Source of the DNA: Beijerinckiaceae bacterium
GTDB taxonomy: Bacteria > Pseudomonadota > Alphaproteobacteria > Rhizobiales > Beijerinckiaceae
Assembly: GCA_026461505.1 (NCBI GenBank)
Contig: JAPJMW010000110.1
Location: forward strand, 1 to 32,409
Reading direction: 5' to 3'
DNA length: 32,409 nucleotides
Of this stretch, positions 1-7,835 are shown piece by piece. The notes beneath the pieces were generated by a model that had not been told where the DNA came from, did no database searches, and worked only from the letters and a program-made list of their open reading frames with translations. Every line of letters begins with the position of its first letter. Within the stretch, counting starts at the first letter, position 1. Made by a program: the position numbers and the translations under genes.

Positions 1-973
1 ACACGCCGCGGCTTTGCAGAATGAACGGATCAATGCGGATGTCGTTTTTAAGCTCGAATGCAAAGCGACATCCGGCCTTTAGGAGGCTGCGCATTGTTTG
101 GCCAGCCGTTCCAGCATCGAGAAACAGGGCGTCTTCGTTCAATAAAAAGCAAAGTCGATTGGCAATAGAAGGGCGGCGGCTGAGTAAATCAGCAATTTCA
201 ACGCCAGCTATAGCGTCATCCAGTGTTTCAAGCGTCAATGGGCATACGAGGACAGGGCTATCTGCCGTCATTGCCAGTTGGGTCGCGATTTCAAAGGCAT
301 GGGCAAAGCGCACGCGGTCAAACAGTTGGATGAGCGATGAGCCAAGTTTTTGGGCGCGCAGAGCCGCTTCGTCCATCGGATTTGGAAGTTGATCGCCGAG
401 ATGCGCTTGGAGAACACGATAAGCGGGGCGGGCGGTTGGCAAGGCAACAATATCTTGCGTCTTGGTGACCAGCCGTCCGGACTGTAGACTTTCACGAATA
501 ACGGCCTCAATGCGCTTTTGTCGTAGGGGGTTAAGTGAGGGTGCCTGAACGGTTTCCGGTTCCTTAGCAGTATGGACTTGCGGGCTCTGGTTATGTTGGT
601 CAATGACGTCCGCCAATAATTGTATCGTATGGACGAGAGGCTCCATTTGTCGGGTCACTTGGGCTTGGATGACGCTGTCCATAGAGGATAGGCGTGTTTC
701 GACGCCTTTTACCGTTCCTTCGACGGCGGCCAACCGGCGAAAAAGGGGATCGATAATGTCAGGGCGTAATTCTGTACGTACCGCATGAGCCTCATTGCGC
801 TGTTTGGCGACGGTATAGGCTGCCAAAGATGAAACTGCGAGAAAGGCCGATGAAACAATAACCGATGCCGATAGCGAGAAGACACCAAGACCCGTGATGA
901 AAATCGCCGCAAAAACCAGGCTGATAAGCGTATTTTCAGATGGCCTTGAAAGGAAAGGTAGGTTTAATTTCAT
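1..973 (-). CDS. Membrane-anchored EAL-like domain protein (3' end outside window)
   Basis: The reverse strand is open from an ATG at 973 to the window edge, about 324 codons with no stop. The protein begins MKLNLPFLSRPSENTLISL and has two hydrophobic segments (about residues 15-34 and 38-54), then a charged, probably coiled stretch (about 56-130). The C-terminal part resembles an EAL phosphodiesterase fold: it contains FAFELKNDIRIDP, which sits where active enzymes have the ALDDFG motif, followed by the 'd..iL...gv' stretch. The usual catalytic acidic signatures (the E of EAL/EVLxR, ELTE, DDFG) are not recognisable, so it is probably a non-catalytic c-di-GMP-related or scaffold domain; this is inference from a partial sequence. 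Shorter open frames on both strands inside this span are shadows. The fold assignment is moderate; the existence of the gene is fairly sure because the reading frame is long and protein-like. Confidence 0.68.
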   Translation of the reverse strand, partial: MKLNLPFLSRPSENTLISLVFAAIFITGLGVFSLSASVIVSSAFLAVSSLAAYTVAKQRNEAHAVRTELRPDIIDPLFRRLAAVEGTVKGVETRLSSMDSVIQAQVTRQMEPLVHTIQLLADVIDQHNQSPQVHTAKEPETVQAPSLNPLRQKRIEAVIRESLQSGRLVTKTQDIVALPTARPAYRVLQAHLGDQLPNPMDEAALRAQKLGSSLIQLFDRVRFAHAFEIATQLAMTADSPVLVCPLTLETLDDAIAGVEIADLLSRRPSIANRLCFLLNEDALFLDAGTAGQTMRSLLKAGCRFAFELKNDIRIDPFILQSRGV

Positions 974-1107
974 TCCGTGCCTTGCGCATCATCAATGAGA
1001 TGCAATTATAAAAGTAGAAATTTTCGACTGAAATTTAAGTGATTCGTTGGCCCAAGATAGCGTAACGTAAACTAAAACGCACCTATGTTGGCTTTTGAGG
1101 ATGTAAA

Positions 1108-1326
1108 ATGTCTACTTTACCCGAAAAAATTGTCTTGAATGTCGAGGGCATGACATGCGGGGGCTGTGTTGAAGCGGTTAAACGCGTGATCCGTAAGGTC
1201 GATCCAGCCTCGGCGGTCGAGATTGATTTAAGTTCAGGCCGAGTTGAGGCCTTAACGATTATTTCCGCTCAGGATTTGGCTCAAGTTGTTTCAAAATCCG
1301 GCTATACCGCGCATCCTGCGACATAG
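1108..1326 (+). CDS. Small heavy-metal-associated (HMA) domain protein, copper-chaperone-like
   Basis: This 72-residue protein is a single HMA/CopZ-Atx1-type domain. The metal-binding loop GMTCGGC is visible at residues 14-20, with cysteines at 17 and 20. A ferredoxin-like beta-alpha-beta-beta-alpha-beta layout follows, ending in a SGYTAHPA segment typical of the last strand. Proteins of this size carry Cu(I), and sometimes other soft metals, in the cytoplasm and pass them to a P-type ATPase. No ATPase or CueR-type regulator lies next to it, so the partner cannot be named from this window. A GAGG ribosome-binding site lies about 8 bases before the ATG. The gene stands alone, diverging from the EAL-like gene and converging on the TPR gene. 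Confidence 0.88.
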   Translation: MSTLPEKIVLNVEGMTCGGCVEAVKRVIRKVDPASAVEIDLSSGRVEALTIISAQDLAQVVSKSGYTAHPAT

Positions 1327-1337
1327 TTTGTACGCCT

Positions 1338-1436
1338 TTACTCGACCCCAACGAGTTCAGCCTGGAGCCTGTCGGCGCGCCCTGTAAGGCCGGCTGCGCG
1401 GAGACGCTTTGCTTGTGATTGAGCGATGACCGGATC
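1338..1436 (-). pseudogene. Probable severed C-terminal tail of the TPR-type protein
   Basis: Immediately after the TAG, in the same frame, come 32 sense codons and then TAA. The translation begins DPVIAQSQAKRLRAAGLTG and ends RADRLQAELVGVE. Read through, the junction gives LNP-x-DP..., a wording common in the final repeat of TPR proteins (often LNPYDP). This suggests that a single base change created the stop, for instance TAT or TAC (Tyr) or CAG (Gln) to TAG. It has no start codon or ribosome-binding site of its own. A base-call error would give the same picture. Confidence 0.6.
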
Positions 1437-2735
1437 CTAGGGGTTTAGATCAACCGCCATATCGCCAAGCCTTAAGGCTAAACCGGGATTATTTGCATCG
1501 ACAAGTTCGCTCAAGACATGCATGGCGCGAACATTATGGGGGTCTAACGCAAGGGCCAATTGCGCTTCCTTTTCTGCGACGGCTTGATCACCCTGTTTTT
1601 CCAATCGCCTGAGATCAGCCGAAAGAGACAGCAGCATGGAACTGTTGGAGGCTTGCTTCAGCATGTCGTCAAGGCACGCCCGTGCGGTGGTGATAAGGCT
1701 TGCGTCTTGACTGCGGATCGCAGCGTTCGTGATGGATAGACACGTACGCGGATTGATAGGTCTAGCGAGCTCGTCGATGCGACCAGGCAAGGGGTCGGTT
1801 ATGACAATGCCATCGCGACCGCCAATCAATATGGCAATTTTTTTCGCTAATTCCTGTGTGGCATCTTCATTCTTTGGTAGCGTAATCGTTCGAACAAAAG
1901 CAGTTCGATGGGAGGTTGAATGGATCAAGCGGATATCGATTTGATCGGGTTTACCCGATTTTGCACGGCCGTCGAGTTGATATAAATCATCAGCGATTTG
2001 ATCGACCATCGCCGTCTCGTCAAAAACCATCATACCATCGAAGTGTGAAAGCACATCGCCGATTTCATGCATGAGATTATTTGCGGTTGCATCGCTCGAA
2101 ACCGAAAAGGCTGCCAGACGGGGTTTCCAATTGACTTGCTTTGGTACGGCGTTTGGTTTCGGTGTACTTGGCAAGGAACGTGTTGCGGGTTCGCTGTTTG
2201 CTGCGCTCGTTGCCGTGCCCGATGTTTCCGAAATGAAATTAAAGGGGACTTTCCAAATTATGGTTGCGATGGCTGTCGTAGTAAGTAAGGCGAAGATGAT
2301 AATAAGAGGTGTTTTAATATTAAACGGACGCCTCTCGCTTTGGACGTGATCAGGTTTACGTGGCCGCGAAGGTGCTATCGCTCCCTCGGATTTATTAAAG
2401 GTTACGGAATACCCCCCGCGGGGCATATTGATTTTGAGACCATCATCGGCCCCGTCATTGGCATAATAGCGATCAATGGCCCGCCTTAAGCGCGTGGCTT
2501 CCACCCGAACAATCGGATCGTTTTGGGGGTCAAAGGATGGGGGGCGGCTTAAAACTTCTGTTGCGATCGTATAGGCTTTAAGTGCCGGACCTTGGCCATC
2601 GAGCGTGCGGCGAACCGAGAAGGTTAAAAACGAAGCGAGCTGGGGAGACGCGGCAAATTCCTCAGACGCGAGTATTTTTCCGAGTGCCGCTAAGGCTTCC
2701 GTCTTTTCGACCTTTTCGGGTTCGAGTTCGTGCAT
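1437..2735 (-). CDS. Membrane winged-helix/TPR-type protein, apparently truncated by an amber codon
   Basis: I start the protein at the ATG ending at 2735 (MHELEPEKVEK), which has AGGAAG seven bases upstream; an upstream in-frame start at 2891 would add 52 poorly conserved-looking residues. The N-terminal ~100 residues (LASFLTFSVRRTLDGQG, then VRVEATRLRRAIDRYY and a PRGGYSVTF end) match the winged-helix-like module seen in alphaproteobacterial proteins that combine it with TolB/FlgO-like and TPR regions. One membrane segment follows (LIIIFALLTTTAIATIIW), then a soluble domain and helical TPR-like repeats at the C terminus. The frame stops with TAG at 1437-1439 right after ...AVDLNP, but the same frame continues as plausible protein for 32 more codons to TAA at 1338-1340. 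A regulatory or envelope-sensing role is inference only. Confidence 0.7.
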   Translation of the reverse strand: MHELEPEKVEKTEALAALGKILASEEFAASPQLASFLTFSVRRTLDGQGPALKAYTIATEVLSRPPSFDPQNDPIVRVEATRLRRAIDRYYANDGADDGLKINMPRGGYSVTFNKSEGAIAPSRPRKPDHVQSERRPFNIKTPLIIIFALLTTTAIATIIWKVPFNFISETSGTATSAANSEPATRSLPSTPKPNAVPKQVNWKPRLAAFSVSSDATANNLMHEIGDVLSHFDGMMVFDETAMVDQIADDLYQLDGRAKSGKPDQIDIRLIHSTSHRTAFVRTITLPKNEDATQELAKKIAILIGGRDGIVITDPLPGRIDELARPINPRTCLSITNAAIRSQDASLITTARACLDDMLKQASNSSMLLSLSADLRRLEKQGDQAVAEKEAQLALALDPHNVRAMHVLSELVDANNPGLALRLGDMAVDLNP

Positions 2736-2915
2736 TCTCCGTCTTCCTGCGGCCCATATCAGCGTCCTCCTCGAATTTTCTCGACGAAAACGCTCTGGTT
2801 TAACGTCAAGAGAGGATGGAGGACTTCCCGCGCCCGGCAAGCGCTGATAGGATGGATACGCGCCGAATAGACTACTGAGTACACAACACACACTAATTTT
2901 AAGAAGAGGTACACC

Positions 2916-4268
2916 ATGTCGTTAGCATTTGATCAATCCGCCCGCCACGATGCGGTTCCGAATGATTTAGAGGCTTGGTGGTTACCTTTTACTGCAAATC
3001 GTGACTTTAAGAAAAACCCCAGAATGATTTCCGGGGCAAAAGACATGTATTATTTGACGCCGGAAGGCAAGAAAATCATGGATAGCGCTGCGGGACTTTG
3101 GTGCTGTAACGCAGGCCATAACCGTGAATCTATTGTCCATGCCATCCAAAAGCAGGCAGCAGATCTTGATTTCTCTCCCTCTTTTAACTTCGGGCACCCA
3201 ACTGCCTTTGCGTTAGCCGCGCGCATTGCGGCTATGGCGCCTGAGACGCTCGATCATGTGTTTTTCTGTAATTCCGGGTCCGAAGCGGTCGATACTGCAC
3301 TTAAAATGGCGCTCGCTTATTGGAATGTGAGGGGAATGGGTTCAAAAACCCGTCTTATCGGACGGGAACGCGGCTATCACGGCGTTGGCTTCGGCGGGAT
3401 CTCGGTTGGCGGTATCGTCAATAACCGCAAATTCTTCGGTGGCTTGCTGACCGGCGTTGACCATATGCCCCACACTTACAACCGGAAGGAGCAGGCCTTC
3501 ACCAAAGGCGAGCCAGAATGGGGTGCGCATTTGGCGGATGATCTGGAGCGAATCATCACCTTGCATGATGCCTCGACCATTGCCGCCGTGATTGTGGAGC
3601 CTATGGCAGGGTCAACCGGCGTGTTGCCACCGCCAAAGGGCTATCTGAAGCGCCTGCGCGAAATCTGCACCAAGCACGATATTTTGCTTATCTTCGACGA
3701 AGTGATCTCGGGCTTTGGACGTTTGGGTCATGCTTTTGCGGCTGAACGCTTTGGCGTGACGCCCGATTTTATCTGCTTTGCCAAGGCGGTAAATTCCGGA
3801 ACCGTGCCAATGGGTGGCGTGATCGCCAGCAAGCAAGTTCACGATGCCTTTATGAAGGGCCCTGAGCACGCGATCGAACTGTTCCATGGCTATACTTATT
3901 CCGGCCATCCGCTCGCAGCAGCCGCCGCCCTTGCGACGCTTGATCTTTATCGCGACGAAGATCTGTTCGAAAAGACCAGAAAGCGTGAACAGGCTTGGAT
4001 GGATGCCTTGATGTCAACGCTTCAACCTTTGCCGAATGTATTGGATATACGGACAATCGGATTAGTCGCTGCGATTGATCTTGCGCCACATCCGGATGGC
4101 GTTGGCAGGCGGGCTTATGACGCGATGGATAAGGGCTTCCGCGACCATGGTATCATGATCCGCATTACGGCCGATACGCTTGCGCTGACGCCGCCTCTCA
4201 TCATGACGGATAATGAGATGGGTGAGCTTTTGGACAAGGTGAAGAAAGTTATTCTGGCAGTGGCATAA
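2916..4268 (+). CDS. Omega-amino acid:pyruvate aminotransferase (class III)
   Basis: This is a PLP-dependent class III (fold type I) aminotransferase of 450 residues, the usual length of the beta-alanine/omega-amino acid:pyruvate transaminase group (EC 2.6.1.18 type). The phosphate-binding NSGSEA is at 119-124, the Tyr-His pair that stacks on the cofactor at 154-155, and DEVISGFGRLG begins at 261, where D261 would contact the pyridine nitrogen. The Schiff-base lysine is K290 in FAKAVNSG. Family members move an amino group from beta-alanine or other omega-amines to pyruvate in the cytoplasm. An AGAGG site lies 6 bases before the ATG. The gene diverges from the TPR gene across about 180 bp and ends in a strong terminator. 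The exact substrate cannot be read from sequence. Confidence 0.92.
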   Translation: MSLAFDQSARHDAVPNDLEAWWLPFTANRDFKKNPRMISGAKDMYYLTPEGKKIMDSAAGLWCCNAGHNRESIVHAIQKQAADLDFSPSFNFGHPTAFALAARIAAMAPETLDHVFFCNSGSEAVDTALKMALAYWNVRGMGSKTRLIGRERGYHGVGFGGISVGGIVNNRKFFGGLLTGVDHMPHTYNRKEQAFTKGEPEWGAHLADDLERIITLHDASTIAAVIVEPMAGSTGVLPPPKGYLKRLREICTKHDILLIFDEVISGFGRLGHAFAAERFGVTPDFICFAKAVNSGTVPMGGVIASKQVHDAFMKGPEHAIELFHGYTYSGHPLAAAAALATLDLYRDEDLFEKTRKREQAWMDALMSTLQPLPNVLDIRTIGLVAAIDLAPHPDGVGRRAYDAMDKGFRDHGIMIRITADTLALTPPLIMTDNEMGELLDKVKKVILAVA

Positions 4269-4301
4269 CGTGCGTTGTCGATATGAGATGAGATTGGAAA
4301 G

Positions 4302-4324
4302 GCCGGGGAAACCCGGCTTTTTTT
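4302..4324. terminator. Rho-independent terminator after the aminotransferase
   Basis: GCCGGG (4302-4307 region) and CCCGGC (4312-4317) form a GC-rich stem with a 4-base GAAA loop, followed by seven T residues (4318-4324). It ends transcription of the plus-strand aminotransferase and overlaps the stop codon of the converging toxin gene. Confidence 0.88.
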
Positions 4325-4745
4325 ATGCCAAGGGCACACCCGCAGCTTCTGCAGCGCGGCGAAGGCCTTTATCGAGCGTGGCCAAGGGCACCGATAGCCG
4401 CATCGCGAGCTCGAGATAGGCCGCGTCATAAGGAGTGAGGCGGTGATTTCGCGCCAAAGTGAGCGTATCCTTAAAAGCGTTTTCGGCTGTCGCAAGATCG
4501 ATCATTAAGGGCGCAAGCTGAAGGGTGTTAAGAAAATTTTCTGATGCTGTTTCATCAATGACACCAAGCCGTTCTGATCGCAGAATCACATTGGTAATTT
4601 CAAGCGGCCAATGGGATGGCACGTGAATGCTCATGGTTGGATCAAGAAACTGATCGAGAATATAATTCGCATAGACAAGATCAGCGGGGCTGCCGTCTTT
4701 GGTCAGCCATCGCATGGTTACCGATGCATCCAGCACAAACGCCAT
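4323..4745 (-). CDS. vapC: PIN-domain ribonuclease, VapC-like toxin
   Basis: The 140-residue protein is a complete PIN domain. The first acidic residue lies in FVLDASV near the N terminus (D6), a second acidic site in the PLEITNVIL helix (E49), and the third in LTPYDAAYLELA (D104), followed by PLATLDKGLRRAA with a further Asp. These form the Mg-binding cluster of PIN nucleases, which cleave tRNA or rRNA when freed from their antitoxin. Its ATG overlaps the TGA of the upstream antitoxin (TGATG), so the two are translated together. The pairing, size and motifs make a type II toxin-antitoxin role likely; the RNA target is unknown. Confidence 0.9.
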   Translation of the reverse strand: MAFVLDASVTMRWLTKDGSPADLVYANYILDQFLDPTMSIHVPSHWPLEITNVILRSERLGVIDETASENFLNTLQLAPLMIDLATAENAFKDTLTLARNHRLTPYDAAYLELAMRLSVPLATLDKGLRRAAEAAGVPLA

Positions 4746-4999
4746 CAGCGGCGCCCATATTCAATCATCTCTTTGATTTGCTCCGCCGTGAGCGAGGGCC
4801 TGTCGGGCCGTTTCATGAAATCTCGCATCGAGTCGACGAATTTTTTCCGCCGGTCTTCTGGCTCGCCTGTTGGCTTCAATTCCGCCACGGGCTTACCGCG
4901 CAGGGTGATGGTAAAGCTCTGGCCTTCTGCGACTTCGCGCAACAAGCGGGGAAGGTGGGTTTTGGCCTCATAGGCGCCGATTTCGATGTTTTTTGACAT
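4745..4999 (-). CDS. Antitoxin, Phd/YefM-type (VapB role)
   Basis: This 84-residue protein begins MSKNIEIGAYEAKTHLPRLL, the typical beta-alpha start of Phd/YefM antitoxins, with TLRGKPVAEL as the second conserved block. The C-terminal half is charged and probably disordered until bound (RRKKFVDSMRDFMKRP onward), as expected for the part that wraps the toxin. The N-terminal half should bind DNA and repress the operon. It lies directly upstream of, and overlaps, the PIN toxin gene. A large palindrome 13 bp upstream of the start is the obvious operator. Confidence 0.9.
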   Translation of the reverse strand: MSKNIEIGAYEAKTHLPRLLREVAEGQSFTITLRGKPVAELKPTGEPEDRRKKFVDSMRDFMKRPDRPSLTAEQIKEMIEYGRR

Positions 5000-5012
5000 G
5001 GCGATCTCCGTC

Positions 5013-5044
5013 TGAATAGACTGGTCTATAGACTAGTCTATTCA
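5013..5044. promoter_or_regulatory. Palindromic operator of the toxin-antitoxin operon
   Basis: TGAATAGACT (5013-5022) is the exact reverse complement of AGTCTATTCA (5035-5044). The 12 bases between them are themselves nearly palindromic around a central TATA, so the whole 32 bp reads as one inverted repeat with one mismatched pair. Four AGACT/AGTCT-type half-sites are present, as if two antitoxin dimers bind side by side. It sits just upstream of the antitoxin start on the minus strand and about 90 bp before hisS on the other side. Confidence 0.8.
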
Positions 5045-5133
5045 GGTTTAGGTTTCAACTCCCTTGCCGCGTCCCGCGCCCTGCGTTAGGACGCTGCCAG
5101 TATTAATTTTTATATATTCCAAAGGCCAAAGCC

Positions 5134-6642
5134 ATGAATTCGCCTGCCGATACGCCTAAAGACACAGCCCCTCGCAAAGTCGAGGCGCGTTTGCCGCGTG
5201 GGTTTGGCGACCGGGGGCCGGCGGAACTTGCCGCCATGCGGGGCATGTTGGAGAAAATCCGCACAACCTTCGAACTTTACGGCTTTGAGGCGGTTGAGAC
5301 GCCGTTCATTGAGTATACCGAGGCGTTGGGTAAGTTTTTGCCGGATCTGGATCGGCCGAATGAGGGCGTGTTCTCCTTTCAAGACGATGACGACCAGTGG
5401 CTCTCCTTGCGCTATGATTTGACAGCCCCTCTGGCGCGCTATGTGGCCGAGCATTTCGATGCGCTGCCGAAGCCTTATCGCTCTTATCGCAATGGCTATG
5501 TGTTCCGGAATGAAAAGCCCGGCCCGGGGCGCTTCCGGCAATTCATGCAGTTTGATGCCGATACAGTAGGTGCGCCAGGCGTCTCAGCAGATGCTGAAAT
5601 GTGCATGTTGATGGCTGATACGCTGGAAGCGGTCGGCATCAAGCGCGGCGATTATGTGATCAAGGTCAATAACCGCAAAGTACTGGATGGCGTTATGGAA
5701 GCCATCGGCCTTGCGGGCGACGAGAACGCTGCACGAAGACTAATCGTGCTGCGCGCGATTGATAAGCTGGACCGCCTTGGAACTGAAGGTGTAGCCGCTT
5801 TATTGGGCGCTGGCCGCAAAGATGAGAGCGGCGATTTTACTAAAGGTGCGGGGCTTGAGGCAAAAGCCATCGAAACGATTTTGGCCTTCACTTCCGCTAA
5901 AGCAGAGTCAGCCGCAGAAACGATGGCCAATTTGGCGGTTGTTGTATCGGGTTCTGCTATTGGTGCCGAAGGCGTTTCTGAATTAGCCGAAATTGCTTCG
6001 CTCGTGACGGCTGGTGGCTATGAGGATGGAAGAGTTGTAATTGACCCTTCTGTTGTGCGCGGCCTCGAATATTACACCGGCCCCGTCTTCGAAGCTGAAC
6101 TTACTTTTGAAGTGAAGGGCGATGACGGCAAGCCGGTGCGCTTTGGCTCTGTTGCTGGCGGTGGACGTTATGACGGGTTGGTAGCGCGGTTTCGCGGTGA
6201 GCCTGTGCCTGCGACGGGCTTCTCGGTTGGCGTGTCGCGTTTGCTCTCGGCGCTTTCCATCCTTGGCAAGCTCGGCGGTCAAGCCGAGGCGAAGGGGCCT
6301 GTGGTTGTACTCGTCATGGATAAGGACCAGATCGCGCATTATCAGCGCTTGGTCTCCACACTTCGGCAAGCGGGCATCAAGGCCGAGCTCTATTTAGGTG
6401 GCTCGGGCATGAAGGCGCAGATGAAATATGCCGACAAGCGCGGCTCGGTTTGCGTGGTTATTCAAGGGTCGGACGAGCGGGAGAAGGGCGAAGTGCTGAT
6501 CAAGGATCTCGTGCTTGGTGCGACGCTCTCATCCGCTCCCGATCGGGATGCTTATTTAAAGCAACAGGCCGAGGCCCAATTTGCCGTTTCTGAAGGTGAT
6601 ATGATTGCAGCCGTCGGAAAAGTCTTGGCGCGACATCGTTAA
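5134..6642 (+). CDS. hisS: Histidyl-tRNA synthetase, alphaproteobacterial type
   Basis: This class II synthetase charges tRNA-His in the cytoplasm. LRYDLTAP is at about 92-99, motif 2 at about 117-140 ([19 protein letters not shown], arginine 125), the HisA-like [12 protein letters not shown] block near 310, and motif 3 around GGGRYDGL. The C-terminal ~100 residues form the anticodon-binding domain ([13 protein letters not shown] onward). At 502 residues it is longer than the ~425-residue bacterial standard. Its motif 2 ([13 protein letters not shown]) also differs from the common FRYERPQKGRYRQ form; this matches the divergent HisRS described for a group of alphaproteobacteria whose tRNA-His lacks the extra G-1. 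Its relative hisZ lies 1.2 kb downstream. Confidence 0.95.
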   Translation: MNSPADTPKDTAPRKVEARLPRGFGDRGPAELAAMRGMLEKIRTTFELYGFEAVETPFIEYTEALGKFLPDLDRPNEGVFSFQDDDDQWLSLRYDLTAPLARYVAEHFDALPKPYRSYRNGYVFRNEKPGPGRFRQFMQFDADTVGAPGVSADAEMCMLMADTLEAVGIKRGDYVIKVNNRKVLDGVMEAIGLAGDENAARRLIVLRAIDKLDRLGTEGVAALLGAGRKDESGDFTKGAGLEAKAIETILAFTSAKAESAAETMANLAVVVSGSAIGAEGVSELAEIASLVTAGGYEDGRVVIDPSVVRGLEYYTGPVFEAELTFEVKGDDGKPVRFGSVAGGGRYDGLVARFRGEPVPATGFSVGVSRLLSALSILGKLGGQAEAKGPVVVLVMDKDQIAHYQRLVSTLRQAGIKAELYLGGSGMKAQMKYADKRGSVCVVIQGSDEREKGEVLIKDLVLGATLSSAPDRDAYLKQQAEAQFAVSEGDMIAAVGKVLARHR

Positions 6643-6659
6643 ATAAATTGATCTTTAAA

Positions 6660-6672
6660 TGACGTAACGTCA
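6660..6672. repeat. 13-bp palindrome upstream of the M23 peptidase gene
   Basis: TGACGT-A-ACGTCA is a perfect inverted repeat with a single central base, 45 bp before the peptidase start and 18 bp after hisS. The loop is too small and the stem too weak for a good terminator, so a protein-binding site is the more natural reading. No regulator is suggested by context. Confidence 0.4.
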
Positions 6673-6716
6673 ATTTTGCTCTACGCCTTCGCAAAAAACT
6701 TTGCTAATTTGCGGGC

Positions 6717-7739
6717 ATGAGATGTTGTTCATTTAACTCAATTTTGGCGTTCCTTTTATCGGGAGTGTTCCTTGTTTCAACGGGACTGTTTGATAAAGGA
6801 GCAGTGGCGGCCGACCCTCTTCATCTCACTTTTCCGCTCGAATGTACGATGGGTGGCGATTGCTTCGTTCAAAATTATGTCGATCATGATCCGAGCGCGG
6901 GTTACCGCGATTTTCATTGCGGAGCGCTGACCTATGACGGACATGATGGAACGGATTTCCGTATTCCATCGATTAAAATTCAAAAGCAGGGCGTTATCGT
7001 TCTAGCGGCGGCCGATGGCAAAGTTAAGGCCGTTCGGGATGGCATGCCGGATGCCCTCCTCACTTCAGCCACAAAGGCGGATGTCGCGGGGGAGGAATGT
7101 GGCAATGGTGTTGTCATTGATCACCGCGACGGATGGCAGACGCAATATTGCCATATGGCGCAGGGTTCGATCACCGTTAAGCCGGGAAACCGTATCCTGC
7201 ATGGAACGCCGATCGGCCGGGTTGGCCTTTCAGGAGCGACAGAGTTTCCCCATTTGCATCTAACGGTTCGACATAATGGGGAGATAGTTGATCCATTCGC
7301 GCCCAATTACATCCAAGGCTCGTGCTCGGAACAGCGGGCTCCTACTTTATTCGACGATAAAGACATTACCTTCGACTATCGTGACCGGATTGTATTGAAT
7401 TTTGGGTTTGTTGATGGCCCTGTCACGGGCGATGATATCGAACTAGGAGAATTGAAATCGCGGCTGCCTGACCACGGTTCGGACGCGATTGTCGCCTATG
7501 TCCGCGTGATCGGGCTAAAAAAGGACGATGTTCAAACCTTCGCGATTATCGGACCGGATGGCGAGCCGATCATCAAACGGGAATTCGAGCCATTGGCGGC
7601 CCCAAAAGCCCAGAATTTCATCTATATAGGCCTAAAAAAGCCAAAAGAAGGTTGGAAATTGGGCATTTACTCTGCGATTTATTCCATTTCGGATGGAGCT
7701 TTACCCAAAGCCAATAAATGGTTTTTCCTACAATTTTAA
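6717..7739 (+). CDS. Secreted M23 (LytM-type) metallopeptidase family protein
   Basis: A signal peptide is visible (hydrophobic core about residues 8-22, likely cut near AVAA-DP), so the protein should act in the periplasm. The zinc-binding pattern of M23 peptidases is present: H76-x3-D80 in HDGTD, H146 in QYCHM, and the HLHL pair H179/H181 in FPHLHLTV. Cysteines in the 43-145 range may form disulfides. About 150 residues after the peptidase domain form an extra beta-rich region without a recognisable family. M23 enzymes cut peptidoglycan cross-bridges. It starts with ATG 74 bp after hisS. It stands between hisS and hisZ, which are usually close neighbours in Rhizobiales, so it looks inserted. 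Confidence 0.85.
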   Translation: MRCCSFNSILAFLLSGVFLVSTGLFDKGAVAADPLHLTFPLECTMGGDCFVQNYVDHDPSAGYRDFHCGALTYDGHDGTDFRIPSIKIQKQGVIVLAAADGKVKAVRDGMPDALLTSATKADVAGEECGNGVVIDHRDGWQTQYCHMAQGSITVKPGNRILHGTPIGRVGLSGATEFPHLHLTVRHNGEIVDPFAPNYIQGSCSEQRAPTLFDDKDITFDYRDRIVLNFGFVDGPVTGDDIELGELKSRLPDHGSDAIVAYVRVIGLKKDDVQTFAIIGPDGEPIIKREFEPLAAPKAQNFIYIGLKKPKEGWKLGIYSAIYSISDGALPKANKWFFLQF

Positions 7740-7835
7740 CGGTATTTATCGAAGTTTAACTGTTCTTACGCGTTTTTTGTCGCCTATAAGGCAAGGGCCT
7801 GCTAAAGAGCGGCCCGATCAACGGAAAATGCGATT

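Noticed and set aside
268-912. Short reverse frames over the EAL-like gene (268-603 and 709-912)
   Set aside because: They are in other frames of the long reverse gene ending at 973, which reads as a coherent protein.
2736-2891. Longer N terminus for the TPR-type protein starting at 2891
   Set aside because: The extra 52 residues look low-complexity and basic, lie in the divergent promoter gap, and the ATG at 2735 has a good ribosome-binding site.
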